From: Pseudomonas gingeri | Lineage (GTDB): Bacteria; Pseudomonadota; Gammaproteobacteria; Pseudomonadales; Pseudomonadaceae | Reading direction: 5' to 3' | NCBI RefSeq assembly: GCF_013385425.1 | Contig: NZ_JACAQA010000032.1 | Coordinates: 98,357-162,356, forward strand | Length of the DNA stretch: 64,000 bases | Shown here: positions 53,101 to 63,845 of the stretch, piece after piece | Layout: each line of letters opens with the position of its first letter | Numbering within the stretch: position 1 is the stretch's first letter | Notes under the pieces: generated by a model | The model's database searches: none | Seen by the model: only the letters and a program-made list of their open reading frames with translations | Told to the model about the DNA's origin: nothing | Translations under genes and position numbers: made by a program

Positions 53101-53961
53101 ATGGCAGGCGCAAAAGAGATTCGCAGTAAGATTGCGAGCATCAAAAGCACGCAAAAGATTACCAGCGCCATGGAAAAAGTGGCGGTCAGCAAAATGCGCA
53201 AGGCACAAATGCGCATGGCTGCTAGCCGTCCTTATGCGGAGCGTATCCGCCAGGTAATTGGGCATCTGGCCAACGCCAACCCGGAATACCGCCACCCGTT
53301 CATGGTCGACCGCGCCGTCAAGCGCGTCGGCTATGTCGTGGTGAGCAGTGACCGTGGTCTGTGCGGCGGCTTGAACACCAACCTGTTCAAGGCCCTGGTC
53401 AAGGACATGGCGGTAAACCGCGAAAACGGCGTCGAGATTGATCTGTGTGTGGTCGGTAGCAAGGGTGCGGCATTCTTCCGCAACTTCGGCGGTAACGTCG
53501 TCGCCGCTATCAGCCACCTGGGTGAAGAGCCGTCGATCAACGATCTGATCGGCAGCGTCAAGGTGATGCTGGATGCCTACCTGGACGGCCGTATTGATCG
53601 CCTGTCCGTGGTGTCCAACAAGTTCATCAACACCATGACCCAGCAGCCTACAGTGGAGCAGTTGATTCCTCTGGTGGCGACCCCGGATCAAGAACTCAAG
53701 CACCACTGGGACTATCTCTACGAACCGGACGCCAAAGAGCTGCTTGACGGCCTGATGGTGCGTTACGTGGAGTCGCAGGTCTACCAGGCGGTGGTCGAGA
53801 ACAACGCGGCTGAACAAGCGGCGCGGATGATCGCGATGAAGAACGCTACCGACAACGCCGGTGATTTGATCAGCGATTTGCAGCTGATCTACAACAAGGC
53901 GCGTCAGGCTGCGATCACCCAAGAGATCTCGGAAATCGTCGGCGGCGCTGCCGCGGTTTAA
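53101..53961 (+). CDS. atpG: ATP synthase F1 subunit gamma
   Basis: A 286-residue central rotor shaft. Long terminal helices (AGAKEIRSKIASIKSTQKIT at the start; MKNATDNAGDLISDLQLIYN near the end) flank a Rossmann-like domain with SSDRGLCGGLNTN. It lies between atpA and atpD. Confidence 0.98.
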   Translation: MAGAKEIRSKIASIKSTQKITSAMEKVAVSKMRKAQMRMAASRPYAERIRQVIGHLANANPEYRHPFMVDRAVKRVGYVVVSSDRGLCGGLNTNLFKALVKDMAVNRENGVEIDLCVVGSKGAAFFRNFGGNVVAAISHLGEEPSINDLIGSVKVMLDAYLDGRIDRLSVVSNKFINTMTQQPTVEQLIPLVATPDQELKHHWDYLYEPDAKELLDGLMVRYVESQVYQAVVENNAAEQAARMIAMKNATDNAGDLISDLQLIYNKARQAAITQEISEIVGGAAAV

Positions 53962-53988
53962 CGGTTCAAATATTCAGAGGATCCAGCT

Positions 53989-55365
53989 ATGAGTAGCGGA
54001 CGTATCGTTCAAATCATCGGCGCCGTTATCGACGTGGAATTTCCACGCGACAGCGTACCGAGCATCTACAACGCGCTGAAAGTACAAGGCGCGGAAACCA
54101 CCCTGGAAGTTCAGCAGCAGCTGGGCGACGGCGTGGTGCGTACCATTGCGATGGGTTCCACCGAAGGCTTGAAGCGCGGTCTGGACGTTGTCGACTCTGG
54201 CGCTGCCATCTCCGTACCGGTCGGTAAAGCGACCCTGGGCCGGATCATGGACGTCCTCGGCAACCCGATCGACGAAGCTGGCCCGATCGACACCGAAGAG
54301 CGCTGGGGCATTCACCGTCCTGCGCCATCCTTCGCGGAACAAGCGGGCGGCAACGACCTGCTGGAAACCGGCATCAAGGTTATCGACCTGGTTTGCCCGT
54401 TCGCCAAGGGCGGTAAAGTCGGTCTGTTCGGTGGTGCCGGTGTCGGCAAGACCGTAAACATGATGGAACTGATCCGTAACATCGCCATCGAGCACAGCGG
54501 TTATTCCGTGTTCGCCGGTGTGGGTGAGCGTACCCGTGAGGGTAACGACTTCTACCACGAGATGAAGGACTCCAACGTTCTGGACAAAGTGGCACTGGTT
54601 TACGGTCAGATGAACGAGCCGCCGGGCAACCGTCTGCGCGTCGCCCTGACCGGCCTGACCATGGCCGAGAAGTTCCGTGACGAAGGTAACGACGTTCTGC
54701 TGTTCGTCGACAACATTTACCGTTACACCCTGGCCGGTACCGAAGTATCCGCACTGCTGGGCCGTATGCCTTCGGCAGTAGGTTACCAGCCGACCCTGGC
54801 TGAAGAGATGGGCGTGCTGCAAGAGCGCATCACTTCGACCAAGAACGGTTCGATTACCTCGATCCAGGCCGTCTACGTTCCCGCGGATGACTTGACCGAC
54901 CCGTCGCCGGCGACCACCTTCGCCCACTTGGACGCCACCGTCGTACTGTCCCGTGACATCGCCTCCCTGGGTATCTACCCAGCGGTCGATCCTCTGGACT
55001 CGACTTCGCGCCAGCTGGACCCGAACGTGATCGGCAACGAGCACTACGAAACCGCTCGCGGCGTTCAGTACGTGCTGCAGCGTTACAAAGAGCTGAAAGA
55101 CATCATCGCGATCCTGGGTATGGACGAACTGTCGGAGACCGACAAGCAGTTGGTATCCCGCGCTCGTAAGATCCAGCGCTTCCTGTCGCAGCCGTTCTTC
55201 GTGGCTGAAGTCTTCACCGGTGCCTCGGGTAAATACGTTTCCCTGAAAGACACCATTGCTGGCTTCAAAGGCATCCTCAACGGTGACTACGACCACCTGC
55301 CAGAACAAGCGTTCTACATGGTTGGCGGCATCGAAGAAGCGATCGAGAAAGCCAAGAAACTGTAA
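53989..55365 (+). CDS. atpD: ATP synthase F1 subunit beta
   Basis: A 458-residue catalytic subunit. The P-loop is GGAGVGKTV, the catalytic Glu lies in GERTREGNDFYHEM, and the DELSE catch-loop motif is present in GMDELSETDK. Length and all family blocks are normal. Confidence 0.99.
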   Translation: MSSGRIVQIIGAVIDVEFPRDSVPSIYNALKVQGAETTLEVQQQLGDGVVRTIAMGSTEGLKRGLDVVDSGAAISVPVGKATLGRIMDVLGNPIDEAGPIDTEERWGIHRPAPSFAEQAGGNDLLETGIKVIDLVCPFAKGGKVGLFGGAGVGKTVNMMELIRNIAIEHSGYSVFAGVGERTREGNDFYHEMKDSNVLDKVALVYGQMNEPPGNRLRVALTGLTMAEKFRDEGNDVLLFVDNIYRYTLAGTEVSALLGRMPSAVGYQPTLAEEMGVLQERITSTKNGSITSIQAVYVPADDLTDPSPATTFAHLDATVVLSRDIASLGIYPAVDPLDSTSRQLDPNVIGNEHYETARGVQYVLQRYKELKDIIAILGMDELSETDKQLVSRARKIQRFLSQPFFVAEVFTGASGKYVSLKDTIAGFKGILNGDYDHLPEQAFYMVGGIEEAIEKAKKL

Positions 55366-55410
55366 TCCCGGCGCCCGGCAACGGGCGCTAATTTAGGTTG
55401 AGGCAATCAG

Positions 55411-55836
55411 ATGGCTATGACAGTCCATTGCGATATCGTCAGTGCGGAAGGGGAGATCTTCTCCGGCCTGGTCGAGATGGTGATTGCGCACGGTGCACTG
55501 GGTGATCTTGGTATCGCCTTGGGTCACGCGCCGCTGATCACTAATCTGAAACCGGGTCCGATCCGCCTGATCAAGCAAGGCGGGGAAGCCGAGGTGTTCT
55601 ACATCTCCGGTGGTTTCCTCGAGGTTCAGCCGAACATGGTCAAGGTGCTTGCCGATACCGTGCAACGCGCTGCCGACCTGGATGAAGCCTCCGCTCAGGA
55701 AGCCGTCAAGGCTGCCGAGAAGGCCCTGCATGAACGTGGCGCGGAGTTCGATTACGGTTCCGCCGCCGCACGTCTGGCCGAGGCGTCAGCTCAGCTGCGC
55801 ACCGTCCAGCAGATCCGCAAGAAGTTCGGCGGTTAA
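55411..55836 (+). CDS. atpC: ATP synthase F1 subunit epsilon
   Basis: A 141-residue rotor and inhibitory subunit. The N-terminal beta-sandwich begins MTVHCDIVSAEGEIFSG and the C-terminal helical hairpin follows. It is the last atp gene; the terminator at 55862-55890 follows. Confidence 0.97.
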   Translation: MAMTVHCDIVSAEGEIFSGLVEMVIAHGALGDLGIALGHAPLITNLKPGPIRLIKQGGEAEVFYISGGFLEVQPNMVKVLADTVQRAADLDEASAQEAVKAAEKALHERGAEFDYGSAAARLAEASAQLRTVQQIRKKFGG

Positions 55837-55861
55837 GCCAGGGCTTGTTGTGTGATTGATT

Positions 55862-55890
55862 AAAAAGGGTAGCCTCGGCTACCCTTTTTT
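55862..55890 (+). terminator. Rho-independent terminator of the atp operon
   Basis: AAAAAGGGTAGCC (55862-55874) and GGCTACCCTTTTTT (55877-55890) form a long stem with a minimal loop, followed by a T-rich tail. It lies 25 bp after the atpC stop. Confidence 0.9.
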
Positions 55891-55948
55891 CTTTTCCGCG
55901 TTTATCACGTGGTCACAGTCGCTGACCACCCAGGATTGGTAGCCAGTC

Positions 55949-57316
55949 ATGTCTCTCGAAATCGTTATCCTTGCCGCGGGTCAGGGCACCCGTATGCGCT
56001 CTTCGCTGCCTAAAGTGCTGCACCCGGTCGCGGGCAATTCGATGTTGGGACATGTTATCCACAGCGCCCGACAACTTGATCCACAGCGTATCCATGTGGT
56101 GATCGGCCATGGTGCCGACCTGGTGCGCGAGCGCCTGGCCGCCGATGACCTGAATTTTGTCCTCCAGGACCAGCAGCTCGGCACCGGCCATGCCGTGGCC
56201 CAGGCGGTGCCGTTTATCAGCGCCGACACTGTGCTGATCCTCTACGGCGACGTGCCCTTGATCGAAGTCGAGACCTTGCGCCGTCTGCTGGAACAGGCCG
56301 GTCCCGAGCAGCTTGGGCTGTTGACGGTCGAGCTGGACAACCCGACCGGTTATGGCCGGATCGTGCGCGATGCCGCCGGCAAGGTCGCCGCCATCGTCGA
56401 GCAGAAGGACGCCAGCGCGGCGGAACTGGCCATCACCGAGGGCAACACCGGGATTCTCGCGGTGCCGGCCAAGCGCCTGGGTGAGTGGATGAGCCGCCTG
56501 TCGAACAACAATGCCCAGGGCGAGTACTACCTGACCGACGTGATTGCCATGGCGGTGGGTGATGGCCTGGCAGTCGCCACCGAGCAACCCCAGGATGCGA
56601 TGGAAGTGCAGGGCGCCAACGACCGCCAGCAGTTGGCCGAGTTGGAACGTAACTACCAGCTGCGCGCGGGTCGGCGGCTGATGGCCCAGGGCGTGACCCT
56701 GCGCGATCCGGCGCGCTTCGATGTGCGCGGCGAGGTGACGGTCGGGCGTGATGTGCTGATCGATATCAACGTGATTCTCGAAGGGCGGGTGGTGATCGAG
56801 GACGACGTGGTTATCGGCCCGAACTGTGTGATCAGGAACAGCACCCTGCGCAAGGGCGTGACCATCAAGGCCAACAGCCATATCGACGGTGCGATCATGG
56901 GCGAGGGCAGCGATGCCGGTCCGTTCGCGCGCCTGCGTCCGGGGAGCGTGCTCGACGCCCGGGCCCATGTGGGTAACTTTGTCGAACTGAAGAATGCGCA
57001 CCTGGGTGAAGACGCCAAGTGCGGGCATCTGACCTACCTCGGCGATGCCAAAGTCGGTGCGCGGACCAATATCGGCGCCGGCACCATCACCTGCAACTAT
57101 GACGGGGTGAACAAGCACAAGACGGTATTGGGCGAGGACGTCTTCATCGGTTCCAACAACTCGTTGGTGGCGCCTGTGGATATCTCTTCCGGCGCGAGCA
57201 CGGCGGCGGGGTCGACCATCAACCAGAATGTCGGTGAAGGGCAGTTGGGCGTGGCCCGTGCCCGCCAGCGCAATATCGATGGCTGGAAGCGTCCGGTGAA
57301 GATCAACAAGCCCTGA
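55949..57316 (+). CDS. glmU: Bifunctional GlmU: N-acetylglucosamine-1-phosphate uridyltransferase / glucosamine-1-phosphate acetyltransferase
   Basis: A 455-residue enzyme making UDP-GlcNAc for peptidoglycan and LPS. The N-terminal nucleotidyltransferase has LAAGQGTRMRSSLPKVLHP. The C-terminal left-handed beta-helix shows hexapeptide repeats (about 250-430) with the acetyltransferase block GAGTITCNYDGVNKHKT. It acts two steps after GlmS, which lies 0.9 kb downstream. A DnaA box is in the gene (56055) and another just after it (57318). Confidence 0.98.
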   Translation: MSLEIVILAAGQGTRMRSSLPKVLHPVAGNSMLGHVIHSARQLDPQRIHVVIGHGADLVRERLAADDLNFVLQDQQLGTGHAVAQAVPFISADTVLILYGDVPLIEVETLRRLLEQAGPEQLGLLTVELDNPTGYGRIVRDAAGKVAAIVEQKDASAAELAITEGNTGILAVPAKRLGEWMSRLSNNNAQGEYYLTDVIAMAVGDGLAVATEQPQDAMEVQGANDRQQLAELERNYQLRAGRRLMAQGVTLRDPARFDVRGEVTVGRDVLIDINVILEGRVVIEDDVVIGPNCVIRNSTLRKGVTIKANSHIDGAIMGEGSDAGPFARLRPGSVLDARAHVGNFVELKNAHLGEDAKCGHLTYLGDAKVGARTNIGAGTITCNYDGVNKHKTVLGEDVFIGSNNSLVAPVDISSGASTAAGSTINQNVGEGQLGVARARQRNIDGWKRPVKINKP

Positions 57317-57370
57317 GTTATCCACAGCGGCGGCGCAGGTTGATTTACCCACAGGCAATGATCATTTCAC

Positions 57371-57428
57371 TTGACTAAGTTTCGATTCGAAGGTCTTATT
57401 GCCCATATTATCTTTCGAATCGAAACTT
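57371..57428 (+). promoter_or_regulatory. glmR promoter overlapped by a perfect 15-bp inverted repeat (operator)
   Basis: TTGACT (57371-57376) and TCTTAT (57394-57399) are 17 bp apart and form the probable promoter. AAGTTTCGATTCGAA (57377-57391) fills the spacer, and its exact inverted copy lies at 57414-57428, ending two bases before the glmR start codon. The inner TTCGA halves resemble DeoR-family operators. A bound DeoR dimer or tetramer would block the promoter and the translation start. Confidence 0.7.
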
Positions 57429-57430
57429 AA

Positions 57431-58213
57431 GTGACCATATCGAAACGCAACACTCCTCAACGTCGCCACAATATCCTGGCCATGCTCAATGACCAGGGCG
57501 AAGTCAGTGTGGATGAATTGGCCAGGCGCTTCGAAACCTCCGAGGTGACGATTCGCAAGGACCTCGCGGCTTTGGAAAGCCACGGCCTGTTGATGCGCCG
57601 CTATGGCGGTGCAATCACCATTCCCCACGAACTGTTCAGCGACCCGGCCCAGGCGATTTCCCGCTACAAGCAGGCAATTGCCCGAACTGCCGTGGGACGT
57701 ATCCGTGAGCACGCGCGTATCATTATCGACAGCGGCAGCACCACCGCCGCGATGCTCCCGCAACTGGGCCAGCAACCTGGCCTGGTGGTGATGACCAACT
57801 CCCTGCATGTCGCCCGTGCTCTCAGTGAACTGGAGCACGAGCCGGTGCTGCTGATGACCGGCGGCACCTGGGACCCGCATTCCGAGTCTTTCCAGGGCCA
57901 GGTCGCCGAGCGCGTCCTGCGCTCCTACGACTTCGACCAACTGTTCATCGGCGCCGACGGCATCGATCTGGAGCGTGGCACCACCACCTTCCATGAACTG
58001 CTGGGGTTGAGCCGGGTGATGGCGGAAGTCGCCCGGGAAGTGGTGGTGATGGTCGAGTCCGACAAGATCGGCCGCAAGATTCCCAACCTGGAGCTGCCCT
58101 GGAGCAGTATCCATACCCTTATTACCGATGATCGTTTGCCCAAAGAGGTACGCGAACAGATTCAGGCCCGTGGCATCACTGTCATTTGCGCGGTTGCCAG
58201 CCAGGAGAAATAG
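57431..58213 (+). CDS. glmR: DeoR-family transcriptional regulator (GlmR-type)
   Basis: A 260-residue repressor-like protein. The DeoR HTH is at about 8-58 (RRHNILAMLNDQGEVSVDEL, then SEVTIRKDLAALE). The DeoRC sugar-phosphate sensor domain has IIDSGSTTAAMLP and FIGADGIDLERGTTTF. The start is GTG with no clear ribosome site; an operator arm ends two bases upstream. It lies three bases before glmS and, by position, senses an amino-sugar phosphate to control glmS. Confidence 0.92.
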   Translation: MTISKRNTPQRRHNILAMLNDQGEVSVDELARRFETSEVTIRKDLAALESHGLLMRRYGGAITIPHELFSDPAQAISRYKQAIARTAVGRIREHARIIIDSGSTTAAMLPQLGQQPGLVVMTNSLHVARALSELEHEPVLLMTGGTWDPHSESFQGQVAERVLRSYDFDQLFIGADGIDLERGTTTFHELLGLSRVMAEVAREVVVMVESDKIGRKIPNLELPWSSIHTLITDDRLPKEVREQIQARGITVICAVASQEK

Positions 58214-58216
58214 AGC

Positions 58217-60052
<1,836 letters not shown>

Positions 60053-60402
60053 GGCTGCGGGTTTGGCTGTTCTGTATTGGTTTTAAACAATTAAGAGCGA
60101 GACTAAACAAATAAGCGTGACACAAAACAATTGAGACTGACACGATGGCAAATCTTTGAAATAGAAGGGTTTGCCATTTTTTTGCCTGTCCGCTCATCAG
60201 GTCCCGCTCCGTCGTGCATGACTTGCAATATCATGCGTACTCGGCCCACGGTTGCCATCCTCACGATGCCCTTATCAGCAGCTTAGGCTCATGCGCCAGG
60301 TTTCGTAACAAACGGTACCTAGGAGCGTGATTGACCCGCGTGTTGCAGGTGTGTAAAGCAAGGTGTAAACTGTCAACCAAAGTGTAAAGTCGAGTACATG
60401 CA
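60053..60402. other. glmS-downstream region: transposon end and operon promoter region
   Basis: There is no gene in these 350 bp. The Tn7-like end occupies 60073-60144. The rest is AT-richer than the core. Near its right end are three copies of GTGTAAA (60351-60357, 60363-60369, 60382-60388), and TTGACC at 60331-60336 is a possible -35 element for the island operon. Confidence 0.6.
60073..60144. mobile_element. Tn7-type transposon end at attTn7 with three TnsB-like repeats
   Basis: TGT begins at 60073, 20 bp after the glmS stop, which is the classical Tn7 target. Three direct repeats with exact 20-bp period follow: AAACAATTAAGAGCGAGACT (60085), AAACAAATAAGCGTGACACA (60105) and AAACAATTGAGACTGACACG (60125). 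Tn7-type ends start with TGT and carry adjacent TnsB sites of about this size. No tns gene is visible, so the element continues beyond the window or is a remnant. Confidence 0.6.
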
Positions 60403-61239
60403 ATGGGCAGGAAATATGCAAATGCACCGGTCTACTTCACCATTGGCCAGGTGCGGCACAACCCTTTGCTTTCGCTGAAGAGCTATCTTCCCTTGATCCA
60501 GGAGCGTATGCGAAAGGCTGGTTATCCTGACTTTCAGGCTGCTGCTCATATGCATTTTTCCTTCAATCCCGTAACCGGTGGGATTGATGAGGGCGTGCCA
60601 TTTCAGCCAGAGGTACAGCACGCCGAGCGGTACACCTTCTCTAATCTAGAGGGTACCCAGGGCTTTGTGATCGAGCCGAGTGCCTTGTCGTTTCGCTGCA
60701 CGGCCTATGACACCTTTGATGAGTTTTATGCCGAGATAGAGCGCGGGCTCGAAATCTTGGCTTCAGCAGTCGATGGGTTGGCTTACTACGAGCGCATCGG
60801 TCTGCGCTATCTCGATGCGATAACCCCGCGTGAAGGTGAGCAGCTACACCAGTACCTAGCGCAGGAGGTTTGGGGCACCCCAGCTTCTTTGCGGCTCAAA
60901 GAGGTGACCGAGTTCGCAAATCAACCTTTGCAATACAGCCATTCTTTCTCCGAATCGCTGGCCAAGGTTCCTGATGTTGGTCAGGTGGTCTCTCGGGTAG
61001 TGATCCAGAACAGCGAAGTACGCTTTCCCCCTGATCTTGCGCCCGACCCGCTTAAGCTTCAGGAACGTTTTGCGAGCTTTAAGTGTGAGCATGCGATTGT
61101 GGATGTCGACGCGAGCTTTGGTGAGCGGAAGAAATACGATGCTGCTGAAGTGAAGAAGCGTTTTGGCGATCTGCACGATCTTGTTGGCCTATTTTTCAAC
61201 GCCACAGTCACTGATTTTGCTAGAGAAGCATGGAAATAA
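60403..61239 (+). CDS. TIGR04255-like family protein
   Basis: A 278-residue soluble protein. The N-terminal YANAPVYFTIGQVRHNP and the middle YYERIGLRYLDAITP fit the TIGR04255 family, whose function is not established and whose distribution is sporadic. It is first of three plus-strand genes in the island, 10 bp before the next. The start is ATG 60403, without a clear ribosome site. Three GTGTAAA heptamers lie just upstream and may be regulatory. Codon use is AT-richer than the core genes. Confidence 0.7.
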   Translation: MGRKYANAPVYFTIGQVRHNPLLSLKSYLPLIQERMRKAGYPDFQAAAHMHFSFNPVTGGIDEGVPFQPEVQHAERYTFSNLEGTQGFVIEPSALSFRCTAYDTFDEFYAEIERGLEILASAVDGLAYYERIGLRYLDAITPREGEQLHQYLAQEVWGTPASLRLKEVTEFANQPLQYSHSFSESLAKVPDVGQVVSRVVIQNSEVRFPPDLAPDPLKLQERFASFKCEHAIVDVDASFGERKKYDAAEVKKRFGDLHDLVGLFFNATVTDFAREAWK

Positions 61240-61249
61240 GGAGATTTTT

Positions 61250-61951
61250 ATGACCTATCTGTACGCACCATCTGAAAATGCTGATTTAGCTAACCGGTCG
61301 TTCTTGGCTGCCAGTCGGCAGTCAGCATCGGAGCAAGCCGGGATCGCGCCCAAGCCAGCCACTCCACTCTTCGCGTTCGGTTATGGCATGGCCATGACAT
61401 TTCTTCTGTGTTTCGGTACTGGAAGCGCGATGACGCCGCAGGGAGGTGGGCAACGAGAGTCCCGCCAAAGTGCGAAAGAATATAAGGCAACAGCCGAAAA
61501 CCTGTCTGTTGTCGTTACCCATGAAGCACCAGCTCCGCGAACTGCTGCTGAGGCCCTGGCCTACGTCCGCAGTGTGCTGAAGCCGGCAGTTACTGAATTG
61601 GCATCCATGTTTCAAGTATCCCGACAAGCAATCTACAACTGGCAGTCTGGCGAGTATATTGCTGAAACCAATCAAGCCTTGCTGTTTGAGCTGGCTGCAG
61701 CTGCAGACACGATATTGGCTCATCCGCTATCTGGGAAAATCAACGTGAAGCGCAAGCTTCCTGGTGGAGAAACACTTCTGGAAGCTATTGGAGGTGGGGC
61801 TTCAGGCAGTGAGGTCGCTGGAAAGCTAATCAGCATGGCTGAGAAAGAAGGGGCCCAGCGTGCTGCTGTTGAATCCAGGCTTGGCCACCGAAACCGCTCT
61901 GCTGTTGACCTGTCGACAGTAGGGAGTCCGGGTATGTACGAATCAGTATGA
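61250..61951 (+). CDS. Unknown protein with hydrophobic segment and HTH
   Basis: A 233-residue protein without a family I recognise. A hydrophobic stretch at about 39-61 could cross the membrane. A helix-turn-helix-like segment lies at about 115-137 (VTELASMFQVSRQAIYNWQS), resembling Cro/XRE or resolvase-type HTHs. I start at ATG 61250, six bases after AAGGAG; the frame is open further upstream inside the previous gene. It could regulate the three-gene unit. The third gene starts 11 bp later. Confidence 0.65.
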   Translation: MTYLYAPSENADLANRSFLAASRQSASEQAGIAPKPATPLFAFGYGMAMTFLLCFGTGSAMTPQGGGQRESRQSAKEYKATAENLSVVVTHEAPAPRTAAEALAYVRSVLKPAVTELASMFQVSRQAIYNWQSGEYIAETNQALLFELAAAADTILAHPLSGKINVKRKLPGGETLLEAIGGGASGSEVAGKLISMAEKEGAQRAAVESRLGHRNRSAVDLSTVGSPGMYESV

Positions 61952-61962
61952 GGTAGCGGTGA

Positions 61963-62832
61963 ATGGGGGGTTGGGAGCGTAATACGCCATGGCGACAAGG
62001 TCATGTTGTCAGTAGTGATGTTCTCGCTCAGCTGGGGATTGGAGCTGACGCTGCCCCCCTGAACACCGTAGCGATAGTCGCAACCCATGATTGCGATCTT
62101 GCGCAGTCTAGCGAAAGCGAGCCAGTTGTGGAGCTCATCCTTGGCGTTTTGCTGGAGGGTGAGCTCAATGGCAACTACACCCACTGCAAGAATATTCGAC
62201 GGCTGCATCTTGAGATCTCAGGTGGAGATCGATGCCTGCATGTGCAATTGGATGCCAACAGACGAGTCTTTGTGCCCAAAGAGCATGTGGACTCGGCCAA
62301 GGCGTTCGGGACATGCCTTCCCGTCTCGTATGCGCAGATGACAGGGTCTGAGAAGGGCATTTATCAACGCTGGCTCGCTGCCCGGTATCGTCGGTCATCT
62401 TTCCCTGATGAGTTTGATCGGCGGTTGAAGGAGCAAACCAAGGTAGCGGATCGACTTGCCAAATGTTTCAAGGACTCAGGCAAGCACATCCCAGCGGTTT
62501 TTTTCGATGTGGATTTTGGCTCGGAGAAGACTAGGGCGGGAGAAGACGATTTATATGAGTTAACCATCTACCTCCTTTACGCGACCGATGAAGATCCTGC
62601 CCTCGCAGAGGCAGCAGCGCGCGAGGCGGCAGAAGCGGTACAACTTGCCTTCCAGGCAAGATGCACTGTTGATGGTGTCGGTAAGGTGTGGAAATGGATT
62701 GAGCTGATTGATGTTGTGGTACTGGCGGATGAGTCGCTTAGTTACGCGCAATCTCTATTGTTGAACCGTTGGCAAGCAGATCACATCAGTCTGCGAACTG
62801 ATCCGGCACAACCAATTTTTGACGTCAAATAG
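61963..62832 (+). CDS. Unknown protein with THDCD motif
   Basis: A 289-residue soluble protein I do not recognise. The most striking block is VAIVATHDCDLAQ (T41-H42-D43-C44-D45), with an acidic/His/Cys cluster that could be catalytic or metal-binding. A later block reads GVGKVWKWIELIDVVVLADE. It is the third gene of the island operon, 11 bp after the HTH gene. A role together with the TIGR04255-like protein is inferred from context only. Confidence 0.6.
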   Translation: MGGWERNTPWRQGHVVSSDVLAQLGIGADAAPLNTVAIVATHDCDLAQSSESEPVVELILGVLLEGELNGNYTHCKNIRRLHLEISGGDRCLHVQLDANRRVFVPKEHVDSAKAFGTCLPVSYAQMTGSEKGIYQRWLAARYRRSSFPDEFDRRLKEQTKVADRLAKCFKDSGKHIPAVFFDVDFGSEKTRAGEDDLYELTIYLLYATDEDPALAEAAAREAAEAVQLAFQARCTVDGVGKVWKWIELIDVVVLADESLSYAQSLLLNRWQADHISLRTDPAQPIFDVK

Positions 62833-63170
62833 TTTGGAGGACAGTGCGCAGAAGCAACTAGCTGAAAAATCGAGGAAGTTAGTAATGGGAGGGGTTGATA
62901 AAAGTTATACAAAGATGAGACAATATAAATTGCTAGGAGATATATCAAGCAGCAAAAAGCCCACCAATGTTATCAGCACTGGTGAGCTTATCTAAAGCGT
63001 GCAATTGATGTTTTATCAGAACATCGAAAGCATTTAAAACAGAAATCCTACCCGGAGGTCAGGTTTCCTAAACTCGGTAAGAGATTCTACGCATAGAGTG
63101 ATCTCTTTACAACCCTGCTTGACCGGCGGTTTTACCGTTGGTGCCTTCGGGTTCTTTAAGGAGAACCCTT
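62833..63170. other. Gene-poor AT-rich stretch of the island
   Basis: I see no convincing gene in these 338 bp. An AT-rich tract (about 62870-63060) contains a possible 36-residue frame starting at 62885, without support. The right end holds the ribosome site of the small gene at 63171. Confidence 0.5.
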
Positions 63171-63356
63171 ATGACTATGATTTGCAGACCATTCATCACC
63201 CTGCGTAACGGGAAACGTCTCTTTGCACACGAGGTTGGGAAAACCGCCTTCTGCTTTGAGGTAGATGAAGTCCGTAAAGCAAAGCCACCTGAGACCGGTG
63301 GTGAGCAAGGCACACTCGACCTCGATGATGATGTCGATCAGCCGAAGCCTCACTAA
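63171..63356 (+). CDS. Small conserved-looking hypothetical protein
   Basis: A 61-residue protein (MTMICRPFITLRNGKRLFAH at the start) with an acidic C-terminal half (EQGTLDLDDDVDQ). AAGGAG lies seven bases before the ATG and a strong terminator follows 14 bp after the stop, so it is a real, separately ended gene. I do not recognise a family. The frame could begin at 63138, but the ribosome site favours 63171. Confidence 0.65.
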   Translation: MTMICRPFITLRNGKRLFAHEVGKTAFCFEVDEVRKAKPPETGGEQGTLDLDDDVDQPKPH

Positions 63357-63369
63357 CTGCTGTCACTCT

Positions 63370-63405
63370 GCCCGCCAAGTGCATTACGCTTGGCGGGCTT
63401 TTCTT
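63370..63405 (+). terminator. Rho-independent terminator after the small gene
   Basis: GCCCGCCAAG (63370-63379) and CTTGGCGGGC (63389-63398) form a 10-bp perfect stem with a nine-base loop, followed by TTTTCTTTTT. Confidence 0.9.
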
Positions 63406-63410
63406 TTTGG

Positions 63411-63845
63411 TTTCGGACTTATCACTGCATCCAGTTGTTCAAAATGCGAGGAGGTACAGACGGCATCGGTTGACACCGCGCTGCTGACGACTTTCGCGAC
63501 ATGTTACCTTGGGTCTATAGCCGCCCGCCGGAGTTGACCCTTTGGGTTCATCTTCTTCTCGTCCTAGGATTTTTCGCAAGAGTAGTCCCCACGCCTCGGG
63601 CGGGCCCCGTCCCGCACTGCGCACCAGGGGGCATTTTCCTATCCCATGCCAAGCTCGGCACTTTCAGTCTCATGTCAGCTTCCAAATGACCCTTCTCGCG
63701 CTTTTTCGCCAGGAAAGCCTGCGTTACACTATGTTTTTCGCTTCGATTTTCTCACCGTGCCTGAAGCGGAGTGCCTGGAGCTTCAGGCGCAAGACATTCA
63801 TTGGTGTCGTCGCATACGACACAGAAGGCTGAGAGTGAGAAACCA
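63411..63845. other. Unassigned island DNA
   Basis: Only short frames without ribosome sites or family features occur here on either strand. I see no insertion-sequence gene. The base composition is mixed and may represent decayed mobile DNA next to the inverted repeat. Confidence 0.4.

Noticed and set aside
62885..62995. 36-residue frame in the island
   Set aside because: The ribosome site is too weak, the composition is AT-rich, and I see no similarity to anything.
63439..63832. Short frames on both strands before the large inverted repeat
   Set aside because: They overlap each other, lack ribosome sites and show no family feature. They may be decayed DNA.
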